Shown here: piece after piece, positions 41,922-51,276 of the stretch
How the letters are laid out: each line of letters opens with the position of its first letter
Position numbering within the stretch: position 1 is the first letter of the stretch
Source of the DNA: Bowmanella denitrificans
GTDB taxonomy: Bacteria > Pseudomonadota > Gammaproteobacteria > Enterobacterales > Alteromonadaceae
Length of the DNA: 64,000 nucleotides
Reading direction: 5' to 3'
Assembly (NCBI RefSeq): GCF_039522935.1
Contig: NZ_BAAAEI010000012.1
Location: forward strand, 124,001-188,000
Notes under the pieces: generated by a model
Seen by the model: only the letters and a program-made list of their open reading frames with translations
Told to the model about the DNA's origin: nothing
Databases searched by the model: none
Translations under genes and position numbers: made by a program

Positions 41922-42944
41922 ATGCTGAAAAGAAGCGCATTAACCTTAACGGTGTTAGCCTTGTTGATAACAGCTAAGGTATCAGCCCTGGATTGGCAAA
42001 TACATACCCTACCTGACTCCCCATCCTTGCGGGCCAGCAGTGCAGCTTATGGGCAGTTGTGGGTTGCAGGTACGCAAGGGCAGATGTACAAGAGTCTGGA
42101 TGGTGGTCAAAGCTGGCAATCGGCGGCGATTACGGCCGAAGCCAACGGGGATATTCGCGACTTACAGCAATTTGCCGATGGCAGCCTGTTGGCCATGACG
42201 GTGGGGCCTGGCCAAAGTTCACGTATTTACCGCAGCACTGATAGTGGTGAAAGCTGGCAATTGTGGTTGCAAAATCAGCACGCCAAGGGCTTTTTCAATG
42301 CTATCGACTTTTGGGATCAGGACCATGGTCTGCTGTTGGGCGACCCTGTTGACGGCTTCTATATGGTGATGAAAACCTCCGACGGTGGTAAAACCTGGCG
42401 ACGCATCAGCCAGGCACAACTACCAGAGATACTCGACAAGGAAGCAGCCTTTGCGGCCAGCGGCAATACCCTGAAAATCCAGGATAAGCAAAATGTCTGG
42501 ATTGCCACTGGTGGCTTTTCGGCCTCGGCCTATCACTCCAAGGATGCGGGGGAACATTGGCAACGTGTTGAACTGCCTATCCACAACCAGGGACAAACCG
42601 GTGGGGCTTATGCTATTGGCCTGAACAGCAAAAATGAAGCCTTTGCCCTGGGCGGGGATTATCAGGACAGACCGGGCAAATATCCCAATCTGGCCAAGCT
42701 TACTTCAGAAGGTGCCGAGCTGATCCAAACTGGTGAGCGGGGGCTGCGCACGGCCATGGCCTGTATCAATGCCATTTGTTTAGCTACCGGCAAGACCGGC
42801 ACAGACATCTCCTATGATCACGGATCCAACTGGCAGGCATTTTCTGACCAGGGCTTTTATACTTTGGCGGCGGATCAGCAAACCTTTGTCGGTGCAGGCC
42901 ATGATGGCCGTATTGGCATACTAAAGATCAGTCAGATCAAGTAA
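41922..42944 (+). CDS. Exported YCF48/BNR-type beta-propeller protein
   Basis: The 340-residue protein has a signal peptide (cut near 'TAKVSA-L') and propeller repeats with 'YKSLDGGQSWQ', 'YRSTDSGESWQ', 'MKTSDGGKTWR' and 'YHSKDAGEHWQ', the S/T-x-D-x-G-x-x-W Asp-box pattern of sialidase-like and photosystem-assembly-like (YCF48) propellers. No enzymatic residues are obvious. GGGAG lies 6 nt before the ATG. It follows the M42 peptidase gene by 16 nt and is probably co-transcribed. The function is unknown. Confidence 0.82.
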   Translation: MLKRSALTLTVLALLITAKVSALDWQIHTLPDSPSLRASSAAYGQLWVAGTQGQMYKSLDGGQSWQSAAITAEANGDIRDLQQFADGSLLAMTVGPGQSSRIYRSTDSGESWQLWLQNQHAKGFFNAIDFWDQDHGLLLGDPVDGFYMVMKTSDGGKTWRRISQAQLPEILDKEAAFAASGNTLKIQDKQNVWIATGGFSASAYHSKDAGEHWQRVELPIHNQGQTGGAYAIGLNSKNEAFALGGDYQDRPGKYPNLAKLTSEGAELIQTGERGLRTAMACINAICLATGKTGTDISYDHGSNWQAFSDQGFYTLAADQQTFVGAGHDGRIGILKISQIK

Positions 42945-42999
42945 TAATCAAAGGCGCCTAAGTAGTACCCTGATAGATACTGTGGCGCCCTGATGGATA

Positions 43000-44544
43000 T
43001 TAGTTCAATGTCGGAGGGCGGCGTTTGTTGCTGGCTTGCTCGTAACCGAACGCCGCCTCGATAAGCACCGGCTCTGATTTCGCCGCACCGAAAAAGCTCA
43101 TCCCTACAGGCAGTGCCGGGCTACCCGGCACTTCTATAAACCCCATAGGTATGGTGATATGTGGATACCCGGCCACAGCGGCGGCAGAACTGGCGGCCCC
43201 CAGATAATGATCGCCATTGATATGGTCAGTCTTCCAGGCTGGTCCAACGGTTGGCGCAATAAGTAAATCCAGCTTATCTTTGACCAGCAGCGCATCAATA
43301 CCTTCTTCACCAGCCAGGCGCTTGGCACGCGCCAGGGCTTCGAGGTATTCGGGCTCCTGCGTCGTATCGCGAGCCTCAGCCATATCAAACAATTCCTGAG
43401 CAAAAATTGTCATTTCCTCAAGCTGGTTAACCTTATTGGCTTCAATTAAGTCGGCCAGGCTGCGATAGGGTAATGACGTGCCCGCCAGATACTCGGTAAT
43501 CCCGCGTTTGAACTCATGCAACAGTATCGTAAATTCATCATCTCCCCACTGGTTTTCCAAATGGGTATCCACCAGTATCGCGCCCTGTTCACGCAATACG
43601 TCCAGTTGTTGTTCAAACACGTTATCCAGCAAGGCATGGTAGCCCATCAGACTACGTACAACACCGATGCGCTTACCTGCCAATCCAGTACTTATCAGGT
43701 GTTGGCTAAAATCACGGTGGTCGGCATAGCTAGCAGCATCGGCGCTGTCCGGCCCTTGCATCGCTTCGAGCAACAGTACTGCGTCGGTCAGAGTGCGGGC
43801 CATCGGCCCGGCAGTGTCCTGACTGTGCGCGATAGGAATGATGCCGTCGCGACTAATCAAGCCCAATGTCGGCTTGATACTGACAATGCCATTCATGGCC
43901 CCGGGGCAAACCAACGAGCCGTCGGTTTCCGTGCCCACGGCTATGGCAGTGAGGTTGGCTGCCACGGCAGCACCTGAACCTGAACTTGAACCACAGGTCG
44001 AGGTGCTGATGTCGTAGGGATTACGAGTTTGTCCGCCCATGGCACTCCAACCGGAGCTTGAGCGAGTGGAGCGAAAGTTTGCCCACTCGCTGAGATTGGC
44101 TTTACCCAGAATGATCACCCCAGCCTCACGCAGCTTTTTCACCAGGAATGCATCATCGGCCGGCAGATTATTTTTAAGCAGCACTGACCCGCCGGTATTA
44201 GCAACACCAAGACTATCAATATTGTCTTTCAGCAGCACCGGAATACCGTGCAGGGGGCCTCGCACACGGCCTTGCTGCCGCTCAATGTCCAGTTCTCTGG
44301 CTTGCCTGATTGCACTGGGGTCCAGGCTGATTACCGCATTTAAGGCAAGCCCCTGGTCGTCATACTGGTCAATCCTGTGCAGGTAGAAATTCACCAGTTG
44401 CTCGCTGGTCAGCTCCCCGCCGGACATCAGTTGCTGCAATTGTGGTGCACTGGCTTCCAACACTAAGGGGGTATAGTCGCGAACTGATGCACAGGCGCTT
44501 AGCAGCAGTAGCATTGCGGCAAGCCATATTCTAAGACTCATCAA
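43000..44544 (-). CDS. Lipoprotein amidase (amidase signature family)
   Basis: The 514-residue enzyme has a lipoprotein signal (lipobox LSAC, Cys18) and the Ser-cisSer-Lys amidase core: catalytic Lys in 'IPVLLKDNIDSLG', cis-Ser in 'CGSSSGSGAAVAANLTAIAV' and nucleophile Ser in 'GTETDGSLVCPG'. It should hydrolyse an amide in the periplasm or at a membrane face; the substrate is not predictable. It is similar to amidases annotated near peptide metabolism in Alteromonadales. It is alone on its strand between the propeller and PEP-CTERM genes. Confidence 0.9.
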   Translation of the reverse strand: MMSLRIWLAAMLLLLSACASVRDYTPLVLEASAPQLQQLMSGGELTSEQLVNFYLHRIDQYDDQGLALNAVISLDPSAIRQARELDIERQQGRVRGPLHGIPVLLKDNIDSLGVANTGGSVLLKNNLPADDAFLVKKLREAGVIILGKANLSEWANFRSTRSSSGWSAMGGQTRNPYDISTSTCGSSSGSGAAVAANLTAIAVGTETDGSLVCPGAMNGIVSIKPTLGLISRDGIIPIAHSQDTAGPMARTLTDAVLLLEAMQGPDSADAASYADHRDFSQHLISTGLAGKRIGVVRSLMGYHALLDNVFEQQLDVLREQGAILVDTHLENQWGDDEFTILLHEFKRGITEYLAGTSLPYRSLADLIEANKVNQLEEMTIFAQELFDMAEARDTTQEPEYLEALARAKRLAGEEGIDALLVKDKLDLLIAPTVGPAWKTDHINGDHYLGAASSAAAVAGYPHITIPMGFIEVPGSPALPVGMSFFGAAKSEPVLIEAAFGYEQASNKRRPPTLN

Positions 44545-44706
44545 GGTTCCTTAACTGTTTGATTTATTATGATAATGTCTATTATCAAAACCTAGAGAGC
44601 GGGCTCAGGCAATAGCGGGAAGTAAAAGCGTGTGGTAGGGAAAGCAGGGATTGTGTATGCAATTATTGACGCACAAGCCTGAGCCTGTGCGCCACAAAGA
44701 CAAGGA

Positions 44707-45510
44707 TCAGCCGTTTTTAGCAAACCTGCGGCTTAACCCCAGGAGCCCGCCAAGCATCAATAGCAAGGTAGCTGGCTCTGGCACTTCAGCGCTGCCGCCC
44801 TGACCCACGATAATCTGGATCTCGGTTCTGGCTAGTTCCTGCCCGGCAGTATTCATGGCTGCCAGGAATATGTTGTAAGTACCATCCACAGTGGGGTCAA
44901 ATACCGGGAAAAACCAGTGGGGTTTCCAGGAATTTTGCGCAACATGGTAGTCGGTCAGATTGGTAGCATAGTCTGCTACTGCTGTAGCCAAGCCACAGTT
45001 GGTTTCAACCCCTGCGCCATTTGCCGTGGCATTATCACCCAAAGAATGGTCCCAGCACACATTGCCAGAGCCTGGGTTGTTGGCATGAATAGGATCAAAA
45101 GTGGTAAAGGCAGTCGACAGACTGGGATTCGTGTCTAAACCAAGCACAAAGCTAAGATCGGCCAGTTTTAGTTGGTTGTTGCCTGTGTAGTCAGTATTGA
45201 TCGACCACTCAAAGCTCCACACTGCAGTGGGAAAACTCTGTGTAGGAGCAACGCCGGCATCGAAACTGTAGGTGCCATCCCCGTTGCTGTTAAAGGTGTT
45301 CTCCGGTGCACCACTGCCGTTATGACGCAGCTTGCCACGCAAACCCAGTTCGACACCGTTATCTCGATCTATGGTATAGCTACCATTGGCATTGCCGCCA
45401 CCAAAAATAACATCGGGCGTAACATTACCATCATAGATAATTGCCGCATTTGCACCTGCAGCAGTCAGCAGCGTTGCTGCGGCCAGTGTCTTTATTGCTG
45501 TTTTTTTCAT
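44707..45510 (-). CDS. PEP-CTERM sorting-domain exported protein
   Basis: The 267-residue protein has a signal peptide (cut near 'AGANA-A') and ends with a PEP-CTERM signal 'VPEPATLLLMLGGLLGLSRR': V-P-E-P motif, hydrophobic helix and basic tail, which an exosortase (EpsH/XrtA type) cuts. The body is rich in Gly, Asn, Asp and Thr and has no recognised catalytic domain; it may be part of extracellular matrix. AAGGG lies 7 nt before ATG 45510. No exosortase or exopolysaccharide gene is in the window, so the processing genes must be elsewhere. Confidence 0.88.
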   Translation of the reverse strand: MKKTAIKTLAAATLLTAAGANAAIIYDGNVTPDVIFGGGNANGSYTIDRDNGVELGLRGKLRHNGSGAPENTFNSNGDGTYSFDAGVAPTQSFPTAVWSFEWSINTDYTGNNQLKLADLSFVLGLDTNPSLSTAFTTFDPIHANNPGSGNVCWDHSLGDNATANGAGVETNCGLATAVADYATNLTDYHVAQNSWKPHWFFPVFDPTVDGTYNIFLAAMNTAGQELARTEIQIIVGQGGSAEVPEPATLLLMLGGLLGLSRRFAKNG

Positions 45511-45837
45511 GCTTTTTCCCTTACTGGTTTTTTTGAGGTTAGGGGCGCCGTCCAAACCTGTTTCGACATATTCGAAACAACCAACTGGGAGATTGGCCAG
45601 CCACTTTACATGGCGTGCATCCTTGACAAGATAACGAAATAATAAAATATTCCGTACTGGCAGAGATATAGCAATATTTGTGCCCTTCAGTTTTATCTAT
45701 GTTTTTCATACAGATAGAAAAACTGGCGAAAGAAAGCTGACTGCAGCGTAAAAAATATTGACAGAAGAGCACTGCGCTTAAGGGTAACCAGACGCACGAA
45801 GGTTAAATGCCAGAGGAATGTACAGCCTGGCGCAGCC
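45511..45837. other. Intergenic region, no gene seen
   Basis: These 327 bp hold the upstream region of the PEP-CTERM gene and the downstream end of the FabD-like gene. I see no convincing hairpin terminator, RNA gene or reading frame with a ribosome site. Confidence 0.4.
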
Positions 45838-46878
45838 TTAGCGGCTGACCAGGCTCCTTTGTGCTTCCATGCCCATGGCAAGAATCAGTGGATCCTGTTG
45901 TTGGCGTTGGATAAAGCCCTGTTTATCGCTCAGGTTGTGCCAGTTCTGCTTGATCAGCACCTGAGCCGTCGCGCCGCCTAATGTAGCGCCGGGGCCAAGA
46001 ATAATCAGCTTATCTGGGGCAAACTCCTTAATCGCCACTTCAATGGCCTTGCTGTAGTCATAAGGCGCAACCACCTGAGTATCCAAGGTATAACGATACA
46101 ATGCCGTCATGTCGGTGCTGTGGGGTTGCCAAATCCGCCCCTGACCGTCAATCAAGGGCAATGCAGGCCTTTGAAACAGATTCTGTGACAGCCTTGCAAA
46201 GGCCTTGTCTGACACGCTTTGCAATAATGGCGTGTGAAAAGCGGCATGATTATACAGGCGCATAGGGTAGCGGTCTTGTAACCTGGGCAGGCGTTGTTCC
46301 ATGGCTTTTAGTCCGGCTTCATTGCCGCCTAAAACCAGATAGCCGCCAAACCAGATGGAGGGATACACCTGGCAGCCAGGCTGCTGACTCACCTCTGTCA
46401 TCCATTGCAGGATTTGCGCTTTCTGCGCACTATCTTCATGCCAGTTGTCATCTGTGATGGGGTAAATCATTTGGCCGCCAATCAAGCCACCACTCATCAT
46501 TGACCCCATGGTATTGATAAGTTCAATAGCGCTGTGCTGGTTTAACACATCGGCCATCGCCAGAGCGATATACCAGCCCATGGAGTTACCAGTCACAGCA
46601 ACAATGTCGTATTTGTTCCTGTCTATGGCGGCAAAGTCGCCACGTGCACAGGCGTAAATCAGGGCAGAGGCATTTTCGCCAGCCGTATGTACGGGCAGCT
46701 TATAGGCAGGCATGGCGTCCAATTCTGTCACGCTCGGCTGTGCCTGGCTGCGGCAGTATTGGTCAATCACATCCAGCATGGCCTGTTTGTCACTGTGATA
46801 ACGACCCAGGTAGCCAAGCTCTTCCTTGTTATAGGTGCCCCGTCCGGGGCAAATGACCACAGCAGTTTGTTTGGTCAT
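45838..46878 (-). CDS. FabD-like acyltransferase (ACP S-malonyltransferase family)
   Basis: The 346-residue protein keeps the acyltransferase catalytic pair: nucleophile Ser in 'VAVTGNSMGWYIALAMA' (G-N-S-M-G) and His in 'LYNHAAFHTPLL'. It begins 'AVVICPGRGTYNKEELGYLG', resembling the 'FPGQG' opening of FabD. It is distant from housekeeping FabD, and there is no acp, fabH or fabG nearby. Its ATG overlaps the stop of the fused E1 gene (TGATG), so both proteins are made together. A role in moving an acyl group made or used by the E1 enzyme is inference. Confidence 0.78.
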   Translation of the reverse strand: MTKQTAVVICPGRGTYNKEELGYLGRYHSDKQAMLDVIDQYCRSQAQPSVTELDAMPAYKLPVHTAGENASALIYACARGDFAAIDRNKYDIVAVTGNSMGWYIALAMADVLNQHSAIELINTMGSMMSGGLIGGQMIYPITDDNWHEDSAQKAQILQWMTEVSQQPGCQVYPSIWFGGYLVLGGNEAGLKAMEQRLPRLQDRYPMRLYNHAAFHTPLLQSVSDKAFARLSQNLFQRPALPLIDGQGRIWQPHSTDMTALYRYTLDTQVVAPYDYSKAIEVAIKEFAPDKLIILGPGATLGGATAQVLIKQNWHNLSDKQGFIQRQQQDPLILAMGMEAQRSLVSR

Positions 46879-49103
46879 CAGCTGGCCTCTCTTATGGTTT
46901 TATTAAGCATGTTAAGGGCAGCATTAACAATGTCCTGAGTTTTGGGCAATACTTCATAGCTGGCACTGCCTAGTGGGATAAAGCAGTCCTGCGCACAGAC
47001 CCGCTGAATATTGTGTATCCCCGCTGGATGTTCGCTGAGCATAGTGACTAAGGCTTCACTGATAGAGGCGGTTTGCCGACATTCGTCCACTATCAATACC
47101 TGCTGGTGCCCAGCAACCTGCTGCAAGATAGCGCTTTGATTTAGCGGGGCTAACCAACGCAAATCAATCACTGTGCATTGGATACCTTGCTCGGCTAACT
47201 GTTTCTCGGCCTGGCGACTAAGGTAGTAGCCATTACCGTAACTGATAATACAGAGATCTTTGCCGCTGCCATACACACCGGGCTCGCCAAGGGCAATAGG
47301 TTTGGCATCGGCGGGCGGCACGTAAGGGAATGACCACAGGTTGTCACCCTCTTCGTGCAGGTCCTTTTTCATATACAGAGCAATGGGTTCCAGAAACACC
47401 ACCAGGCGCTGTTCCTCGCGAGCGAGGCGCACACATTCACGCAGCATTTCCACGGCATCGGCACCATTGGAGGGGCAGGCCAGAATCAAGCCGGGAATAT
47501 CGCGGAACACGGCAAAGGAGTTATCATTATGGAAATGACCACCAAAGCCTTTTTGGTAAGCCAGCCCGGCAATGCGAATCACCATAGGGTTGGCATACTG
47601 TCCGTTAGAGAAAAACGGCAGGGTGGCCGCCTCGCCGCGAATCTGGTCCTCGGCGTTATGCACATAAGCCAGAAACTGGATTTCAGGGATCGGCAACAAG
47701 CCGTTGTGCGCCATGCCGATACCCATGCCCAGAATAGACTGTTCGTCCAACAGCGTGTTAATCACCCGTGACGAGCCAAACTTTTCACAGAGTTTGGCGG
47801 TGACATTGTACACCCCACCTTTACGGCCAATATCTTCACCACACATCACAATTTCTTTGTACTGGGCCATTAAATCCAATAATGCCCAATTGATCAGCTT
47901 GGCTAAATGTTGGGGTTTGGCCAGATTGTGTTTTTCATGGGCAAACAAGCTGTCCCGCTGCGACTTGTCAATTTCCGCTATCTGAGGCAGTTCAAGCCTG
48001 GGCGGTACAATAGATGCTTTAATCTGGGCAGGATTGGTCAGTTTCGGACGCGCTGCCGCCACGTCACTAATGCGGGCAATACGGCTTTCCAGTTGCAGGT
48101 ACAGCTCGGCAATTTGCCCGGCCGTCATCACCTTATTATTCAGCAGTAAGCTGGCACTGTAGGCAATGGGATCCTGGCGCTCTGCGGCTTCAATGGCGGC
48201 CTGGCTGCGATAGGCAAACTCCGAATCAGAACCGGCATGGCCCAATAAGCGCACGGTACGAACATGCAAAAACAACGGCTTTCTGCGTTTCCGCACCCAA
48301 TCGGCCGCCTGTTTGGCGGTGCGATAGGTATCCAGCAGATTCAACCCGTCGCAATAGCGGTATTCCAGCCCGGCACGATTGGCAAAGTTGGCGTGGATCC
48401 AACCTTGCGGCGTGGCGGTAGAAATGCCGATGCCGTTGTCCTCACAGATAAAAATAAGCGGCATGGGAATAGACTGAAAAGACGCCCAGCAGGCAGCGTT
48501 AATGGCACCCTGCGCGGTGGAATGATTAGCCGAGGCATCGCCAAAGCTGCATACCACCACAGCGTCATCCGGCAGCTTGGTGGCCGTATTTAGTTTCTTG
48601 CTCAGGCCAATACTATAGGCGGCCCCCATGGCTTTGGGTAAGTGTGAGGCGATAGTGCTGGTTTGTGGCGGAATAAACAGCTCATGGCTGCCAATCACTT
48701 TATGCCGACCACCGGATATTGGATCTTCGCTGCTGGCTGCAAAGGACAGCAGCATATCGTAAAGCGGCGTCGTGCCGGGCTTTTGTTTACTGCGCTGAAT
48801 AGCAAAGGCGCCGCTGCGGTAATGCAGAAATGCCATATCATCAATGCGCAGAGCGGCGGCGATAGCCGCGTTGCCTTCATGTCCTGCACTGCCTATGGTA
48901 TAGAAACTCTTGCCCTGTTTTTGCATCTGTCTGGATTGCAAATCCAGATGGCGGCTCATCACCTGCGTTTCAAATAAATCCACCAGTTGACAATCGGTCA
49001 GGCCTGCTTCGGCCAGAGAGACATCCAATACCGACTGTGGCAGATTATCGTCTTCCAGCCAACGCAGCAGGTTATGCCTGACTATGGCGTTGCGATCCAG
49101 CAT
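46878..49103 (-). CDS. Fused 2-oxoacid dehydrogenase E1 (alpha + beta) subunit
   Basis: The 741-residue protein joins an E1-alpha domain (about 30-370) and an E1-beta domain (about 395-735), usually two polypeptides. Alpha: 'YTIGSAGHEGNAAIAAAL', 'HYRSGAFAIQ' and the ThDP motif 'FGDASANHSTAQGAINAA'...'CEDNGIGIS'. Beta: 'VMCGEDIGRKGGVYNVTAKL', 'LLDEQSILGMGIGMA', 'EIQFLAYVHNAEDQIR' and a transketolase C-terminal domain. It should decarboxylate a branched or other 2-oxoacid and pass the acyl group to a lipoyl E2, which is not encoded nearby. AGGAGG lies 5 nt before the ATG. Next to gcdH, 2-oxoadipate is one possible substrate. Confidence 0.88.
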   Translation of the reverse strand: MLDRNAIVRHNLLRWLEDDNLPQSVLDVSLAEAGLTDCQLVDLFETQVMSRHLDLQSRQMQKQGKSFYTIGSAGHEGNAAIAAALRIDDMAFLHYRSGAFAIQRSKQKPGTTPLYDMLLSFAASSEDPISGGRHKVIGSHELFIPPQTSTIASHLPKAMGAAYSIGLSKKLNTATKLPDDAVVVCSFGDASANHSTAQGAINAACWASFQSIPMPLIFICEDNGIGISTATPQGWIHANFANRAGLEYRYCDGLNLLDTYRTAKQAADWVRKRRKPLFLHVRTVRLLGHAGSDSEFAYRSQAAIEAAERQDPIAYSASLLLNNKVMTAGQIAELYLQLESRIARISDVAAARPKLTNPAQIKASIVPPRLELPQIAEIDKSQRDSLFAHEKHNLAKPQHLAKLINWALLDLMAQYKEIVMCGEDIGRKGGVYNVTAKLCEKFGSSRVINTLLDEQSILGMGIGMAHNGLLPIPEIQFLAYVHNAEDQIRGEAATLPFFSNGQYANPMVIRIAGLAYQKGFGGHFHNDNSFAVFRDIPGLILACPSNGADAVEMLRECVRLAREEQRLVVFLEPIALYMKKDLHEEGDNLWSFPYVPPADAKPIALGEPGVYGSGKDLCIISYGNGYYLSRQAEKQLAEQGIQCTVIDLRWLAPLNQSAILQQVAGHQQVLIVDECRQTASISEALVTMLSEHPAGIHNIQRVCAQDCFIPLGSASYEVLPKTQDIVNAALNMLNKTIREAS

Positions 49104-49121
49104 AGCAACCTCCTACTGGGC

Positions 49122-50297
49122 TTAAGAAAACGCCTGAAGCCCGGTTTGCGCACGCCCCAGAATCAAAGCGTGCACGTCGTGGGTGCCCTCATAGGTATTC
49201 ACCGCTTCGAGGTTCATCACATGGCGGATAACATGGAACTCATCGGCAATGCCGTTGCCGCCGTGCATATCCCTGGCAATGCGGGCGATGTCCAATGCCT
49301 TACCGCAGGAATTGCGTTTAATCAGCGAGATAGCTTCCGGTGCCAGCAGGTTTTGATCCATTAACCGGCCTGCTTGCAAACAGGCCATCAGGCCAATACT
49401 GATTTCAGTCTGCATGTCAGCCAGTTTTTTCTGTATTAACTGGGTAGCCGCCAGGGGGCGCCCAAATTGCTGACGGTCCAACGTGTACTGGCGCGCAGCG
49501 TGCCAGCAAAATTCGGCAGCGCCCAGCGCTCCCCAGGCAATGCCATAGCGCGCCTTGTTTAAACAACCAAACGGGCCTTTTAAGCCACTGACATTAGGCA
49601 GCAGGTTGTCTTCTGGCACAAACACATTGTCCATCACTATTTCGCCGGTAATAGACGCACGCAGAGAGAACTTGCCTTCAATCTTTGGTGCACTCAGCCC
49701 TTCCATGCCTTTTTCCAGCACAAAGCCTTTAATTTCACCGTCCAGTTTGGCCCACACCACAAACACATCGGCGATGGGGGAGTTAGTGATCCACATTTTG
49801 GTGCCGGTCAGACGATAGCCGCCATCTACTTTCGTCGCGCGGCTGGCCATAGAGCCCGGATCGGATCCCGCGTTAGGCTCGGTCAGGCCAAAACACCCCA
49901 CCCACTCGCCGGTAGCCAGCTTGGGTAGGTATTTTTGCCTTTGTGCTTCGCTGCCATAAGCATAGATAGGGTGCATCACCAGAGAGGACTGTACGCTCAT
50001 GGCACTGCGATAGCCGCTGTCGACACGCTCCACTTCACGGGCAATCAAACCATAGGTAACGTAGTTCACCCCGGCGCAGCCGTACTCTTCGGGTAATGTC
50101 GCGCCAAGCAGGCCCAGTTCACCCAGTTCATTCATAATTTCACGATGGAAGATTTCCTGACGATTGGCTTCCAGTACCCTGGGCTGTAACTGCTCCTGGC
50201 AATACTGGTGCGCGCTGTCGCGTACCATGCGCTCTTCTTCGGATAAAAGGGAATCCAGGGCCAGCGGATCTTGCCAGTTGAAAGCGGGACGAGACAT
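49122..50297 (-). CDS. gcdH: Glutaryl-CoA dehydrogenase
   Basis: The 391-residue acyl-CoA dehydrogenase oxidatively decarboxylates glutaryl-CoA to crotonyl-CoA in lysine, tryptophan and 2-oxoadipate catabolism. GCDH features are 'GFGLTEPNAGSDPGSM'-like 'CFGLTEPNAGSDPGSMASRA', 'GYRLTGTKMWITNSPIADVF', 'KARYGIAWGALGAAEFC', 'RQQFGRPLAATQLIQKKLAD' and the catalytic Glu in 'AVNTYEGTHDVHALILGRA'. ATG 50297 (MSRPAFNWQDPL) matches the family start. It heads an operon with the fused E1 and FabD-like genes, and a LysR gene is divergent. Confidence 0.93.
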   Translation of the reverse strand: MSRPAFNWQDPLALDSLLSEEERMVRDSAHQYCQEQLQPRVLEANRQEIFHREIMNELGELGLLGATLPEEYGCAGVNYVTYGLIAREVERVDSGYRSAMSVQSSLVMHPIYAYGSEAQRQKYLPKLATGEWVGCFGLTEPNAGSDPGSMASRATKVDGGYRLTGTKMWITNSPIADVFVVWAKLDGEIKGFVLEKGMEGLSAPKIEGKFSLRASITGEIVMDNVFVPEDNLLPNVSGLKGPFGCLNKARYGIAWGALGAAEFCWHAARQYTLDRQQFGRPLAATQLIQKKLADMQTEISIGLMACLQAGRLMDQNLLAPEAISLIKRNSCGKALDIARIARDMHGGNGIADEFHVIRHVMNLEAVNTYEGTHDVHALILGRAQTGLQAFS

Positions 50298-50376
50298 ATA
50301 TACACCTGCTAAATAGTTGTTAACTGTTCGATAATAGGCCGATTTCAGATAAAGCAATAGTATCAAATTTCTTTAA

Positions 50377-50398
50377 TAGCTATAGTATTTAGCTATAG
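50377..50398. promoter_or_regulatory. Direct repeats in the gcdH-lysR intergenic region
   Basis: TAGCTATAG occurs twice, 13 nt apart start to start, and the second copy extends into the palindrome AGCTATAGCT. The pair lies between the divergent gcdH and LysR starts, where a LysR-type regulator would bind. Confidence 0.4.
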
Positions 50399-50426
50399 CT
50401 TGATTTTGGCTTTATTAAGGTAAAAC

Positions 50427-51248
50427 ATGGACTTGCGAGTTCTTGGACATTTTGTAGCAGTGTATGAACAGGGCAGCTTCAGTGCGGCATCGCGCAGTCG
50501 CTTTATTGCACAGCCATCATTGTCAGCGGCATTAAAGCAGTTGGAGGATGAATTAGGGCGGCCGCTCTTTGTGCGCCATGCGCGCGGAGTCCGCGCCACG
50601 GATGCGGCCGAACAGTTGTATCCACTGGCTAAACAATTGCTTGGCCAGGCCGATGCGATACAAGCCATGTTCAGCGGCAGTCAGGTAAAAGAACCGTTTC
50701 GTCTGGGCCTGATTAAGGGGCTGGGCGTGGCTCGCATGAGTGCCCTGCTGAAACAATTTTGTGCCGCCAGGGACAGCCTGGAATTAACCCTGGTCCCACC
50801 GGAAGAAGCCTGCGATGCACGCATTATTACCCGCGAATTACTAATACCGGGAGAGAAGTTTCACCCGATTTGGCAGGAGGACTACCAACTTGCACTCCCT
50901 ATGGGTCATCCGCTCTCCCTGCAGGAGCAGATTTGTATCAGTGATCTGGCCGACATTGCATTTATCCAGCGTACCCCGTGCGAAGCCTGGAACAACCTGA
51001 AAACACTGTTGCGTCAGGCCGGCATTGGCTTGGATATCCGTGCCCGTATTCAAACCATAGAATATGCCATGGGCCTGGTTAGTGCCGGAGTAGGGTGCGC
51101 CTTGATCCCGGTCCATGCTGAACTGGCGCAGCAGGATGTACTGTTCAGGCCCTTACAGGAATTGCAACAAAGCCGCGAAATTGGCCTGGCCTGGCGGCGC
51201 GACAACGACATTATTCAGCTGTTAGGCACATTGCTGGCACGCGGCTAA
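50427..51248 (+). CDS. LysR-family regulator, probable gcdH regulator
   Basis: The 273-residue protein has a LysR winged HTH ('FVAVYEQGSFSAASRSRFIA', 'QPSLSAALKQLEDELGRPLF') and an effector-binding domain. It is divergent from gcdH, the arrangement seen for GcdR in pseudomonads, where glutarate is the inducer. The effector domain is somewhat short. By position it should control the gcdH operon and itself; this is inference. Confidence 0.88.
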   Translation: MDLRVLGHFVAVYEQGSFSAASRSRFIAQPSLSAALKQLEDELGRPLFVRHARGVRATDAAEQLYPLAKQLLGQADAIQAMFSGSQVKEPFRLGLIKGLGVARMSALLKQFCAARDSLELTLVPPEEACDARIITRELLIPGEKFHPIWQEDYQLALPMGHPLSLQEQICISDLADIAFIQRTPCEAWNNLKTLLRQAGIGLDIRARIQTIEYAMGLVSAGVGCALIPVHAELAQQDVLFRPLQELQQSREIGLAWRRDNDIIQLLGTLLARG

Positions 51249-51276
51249 AGACGATTTTATCCGCTAACAAAAGCCT

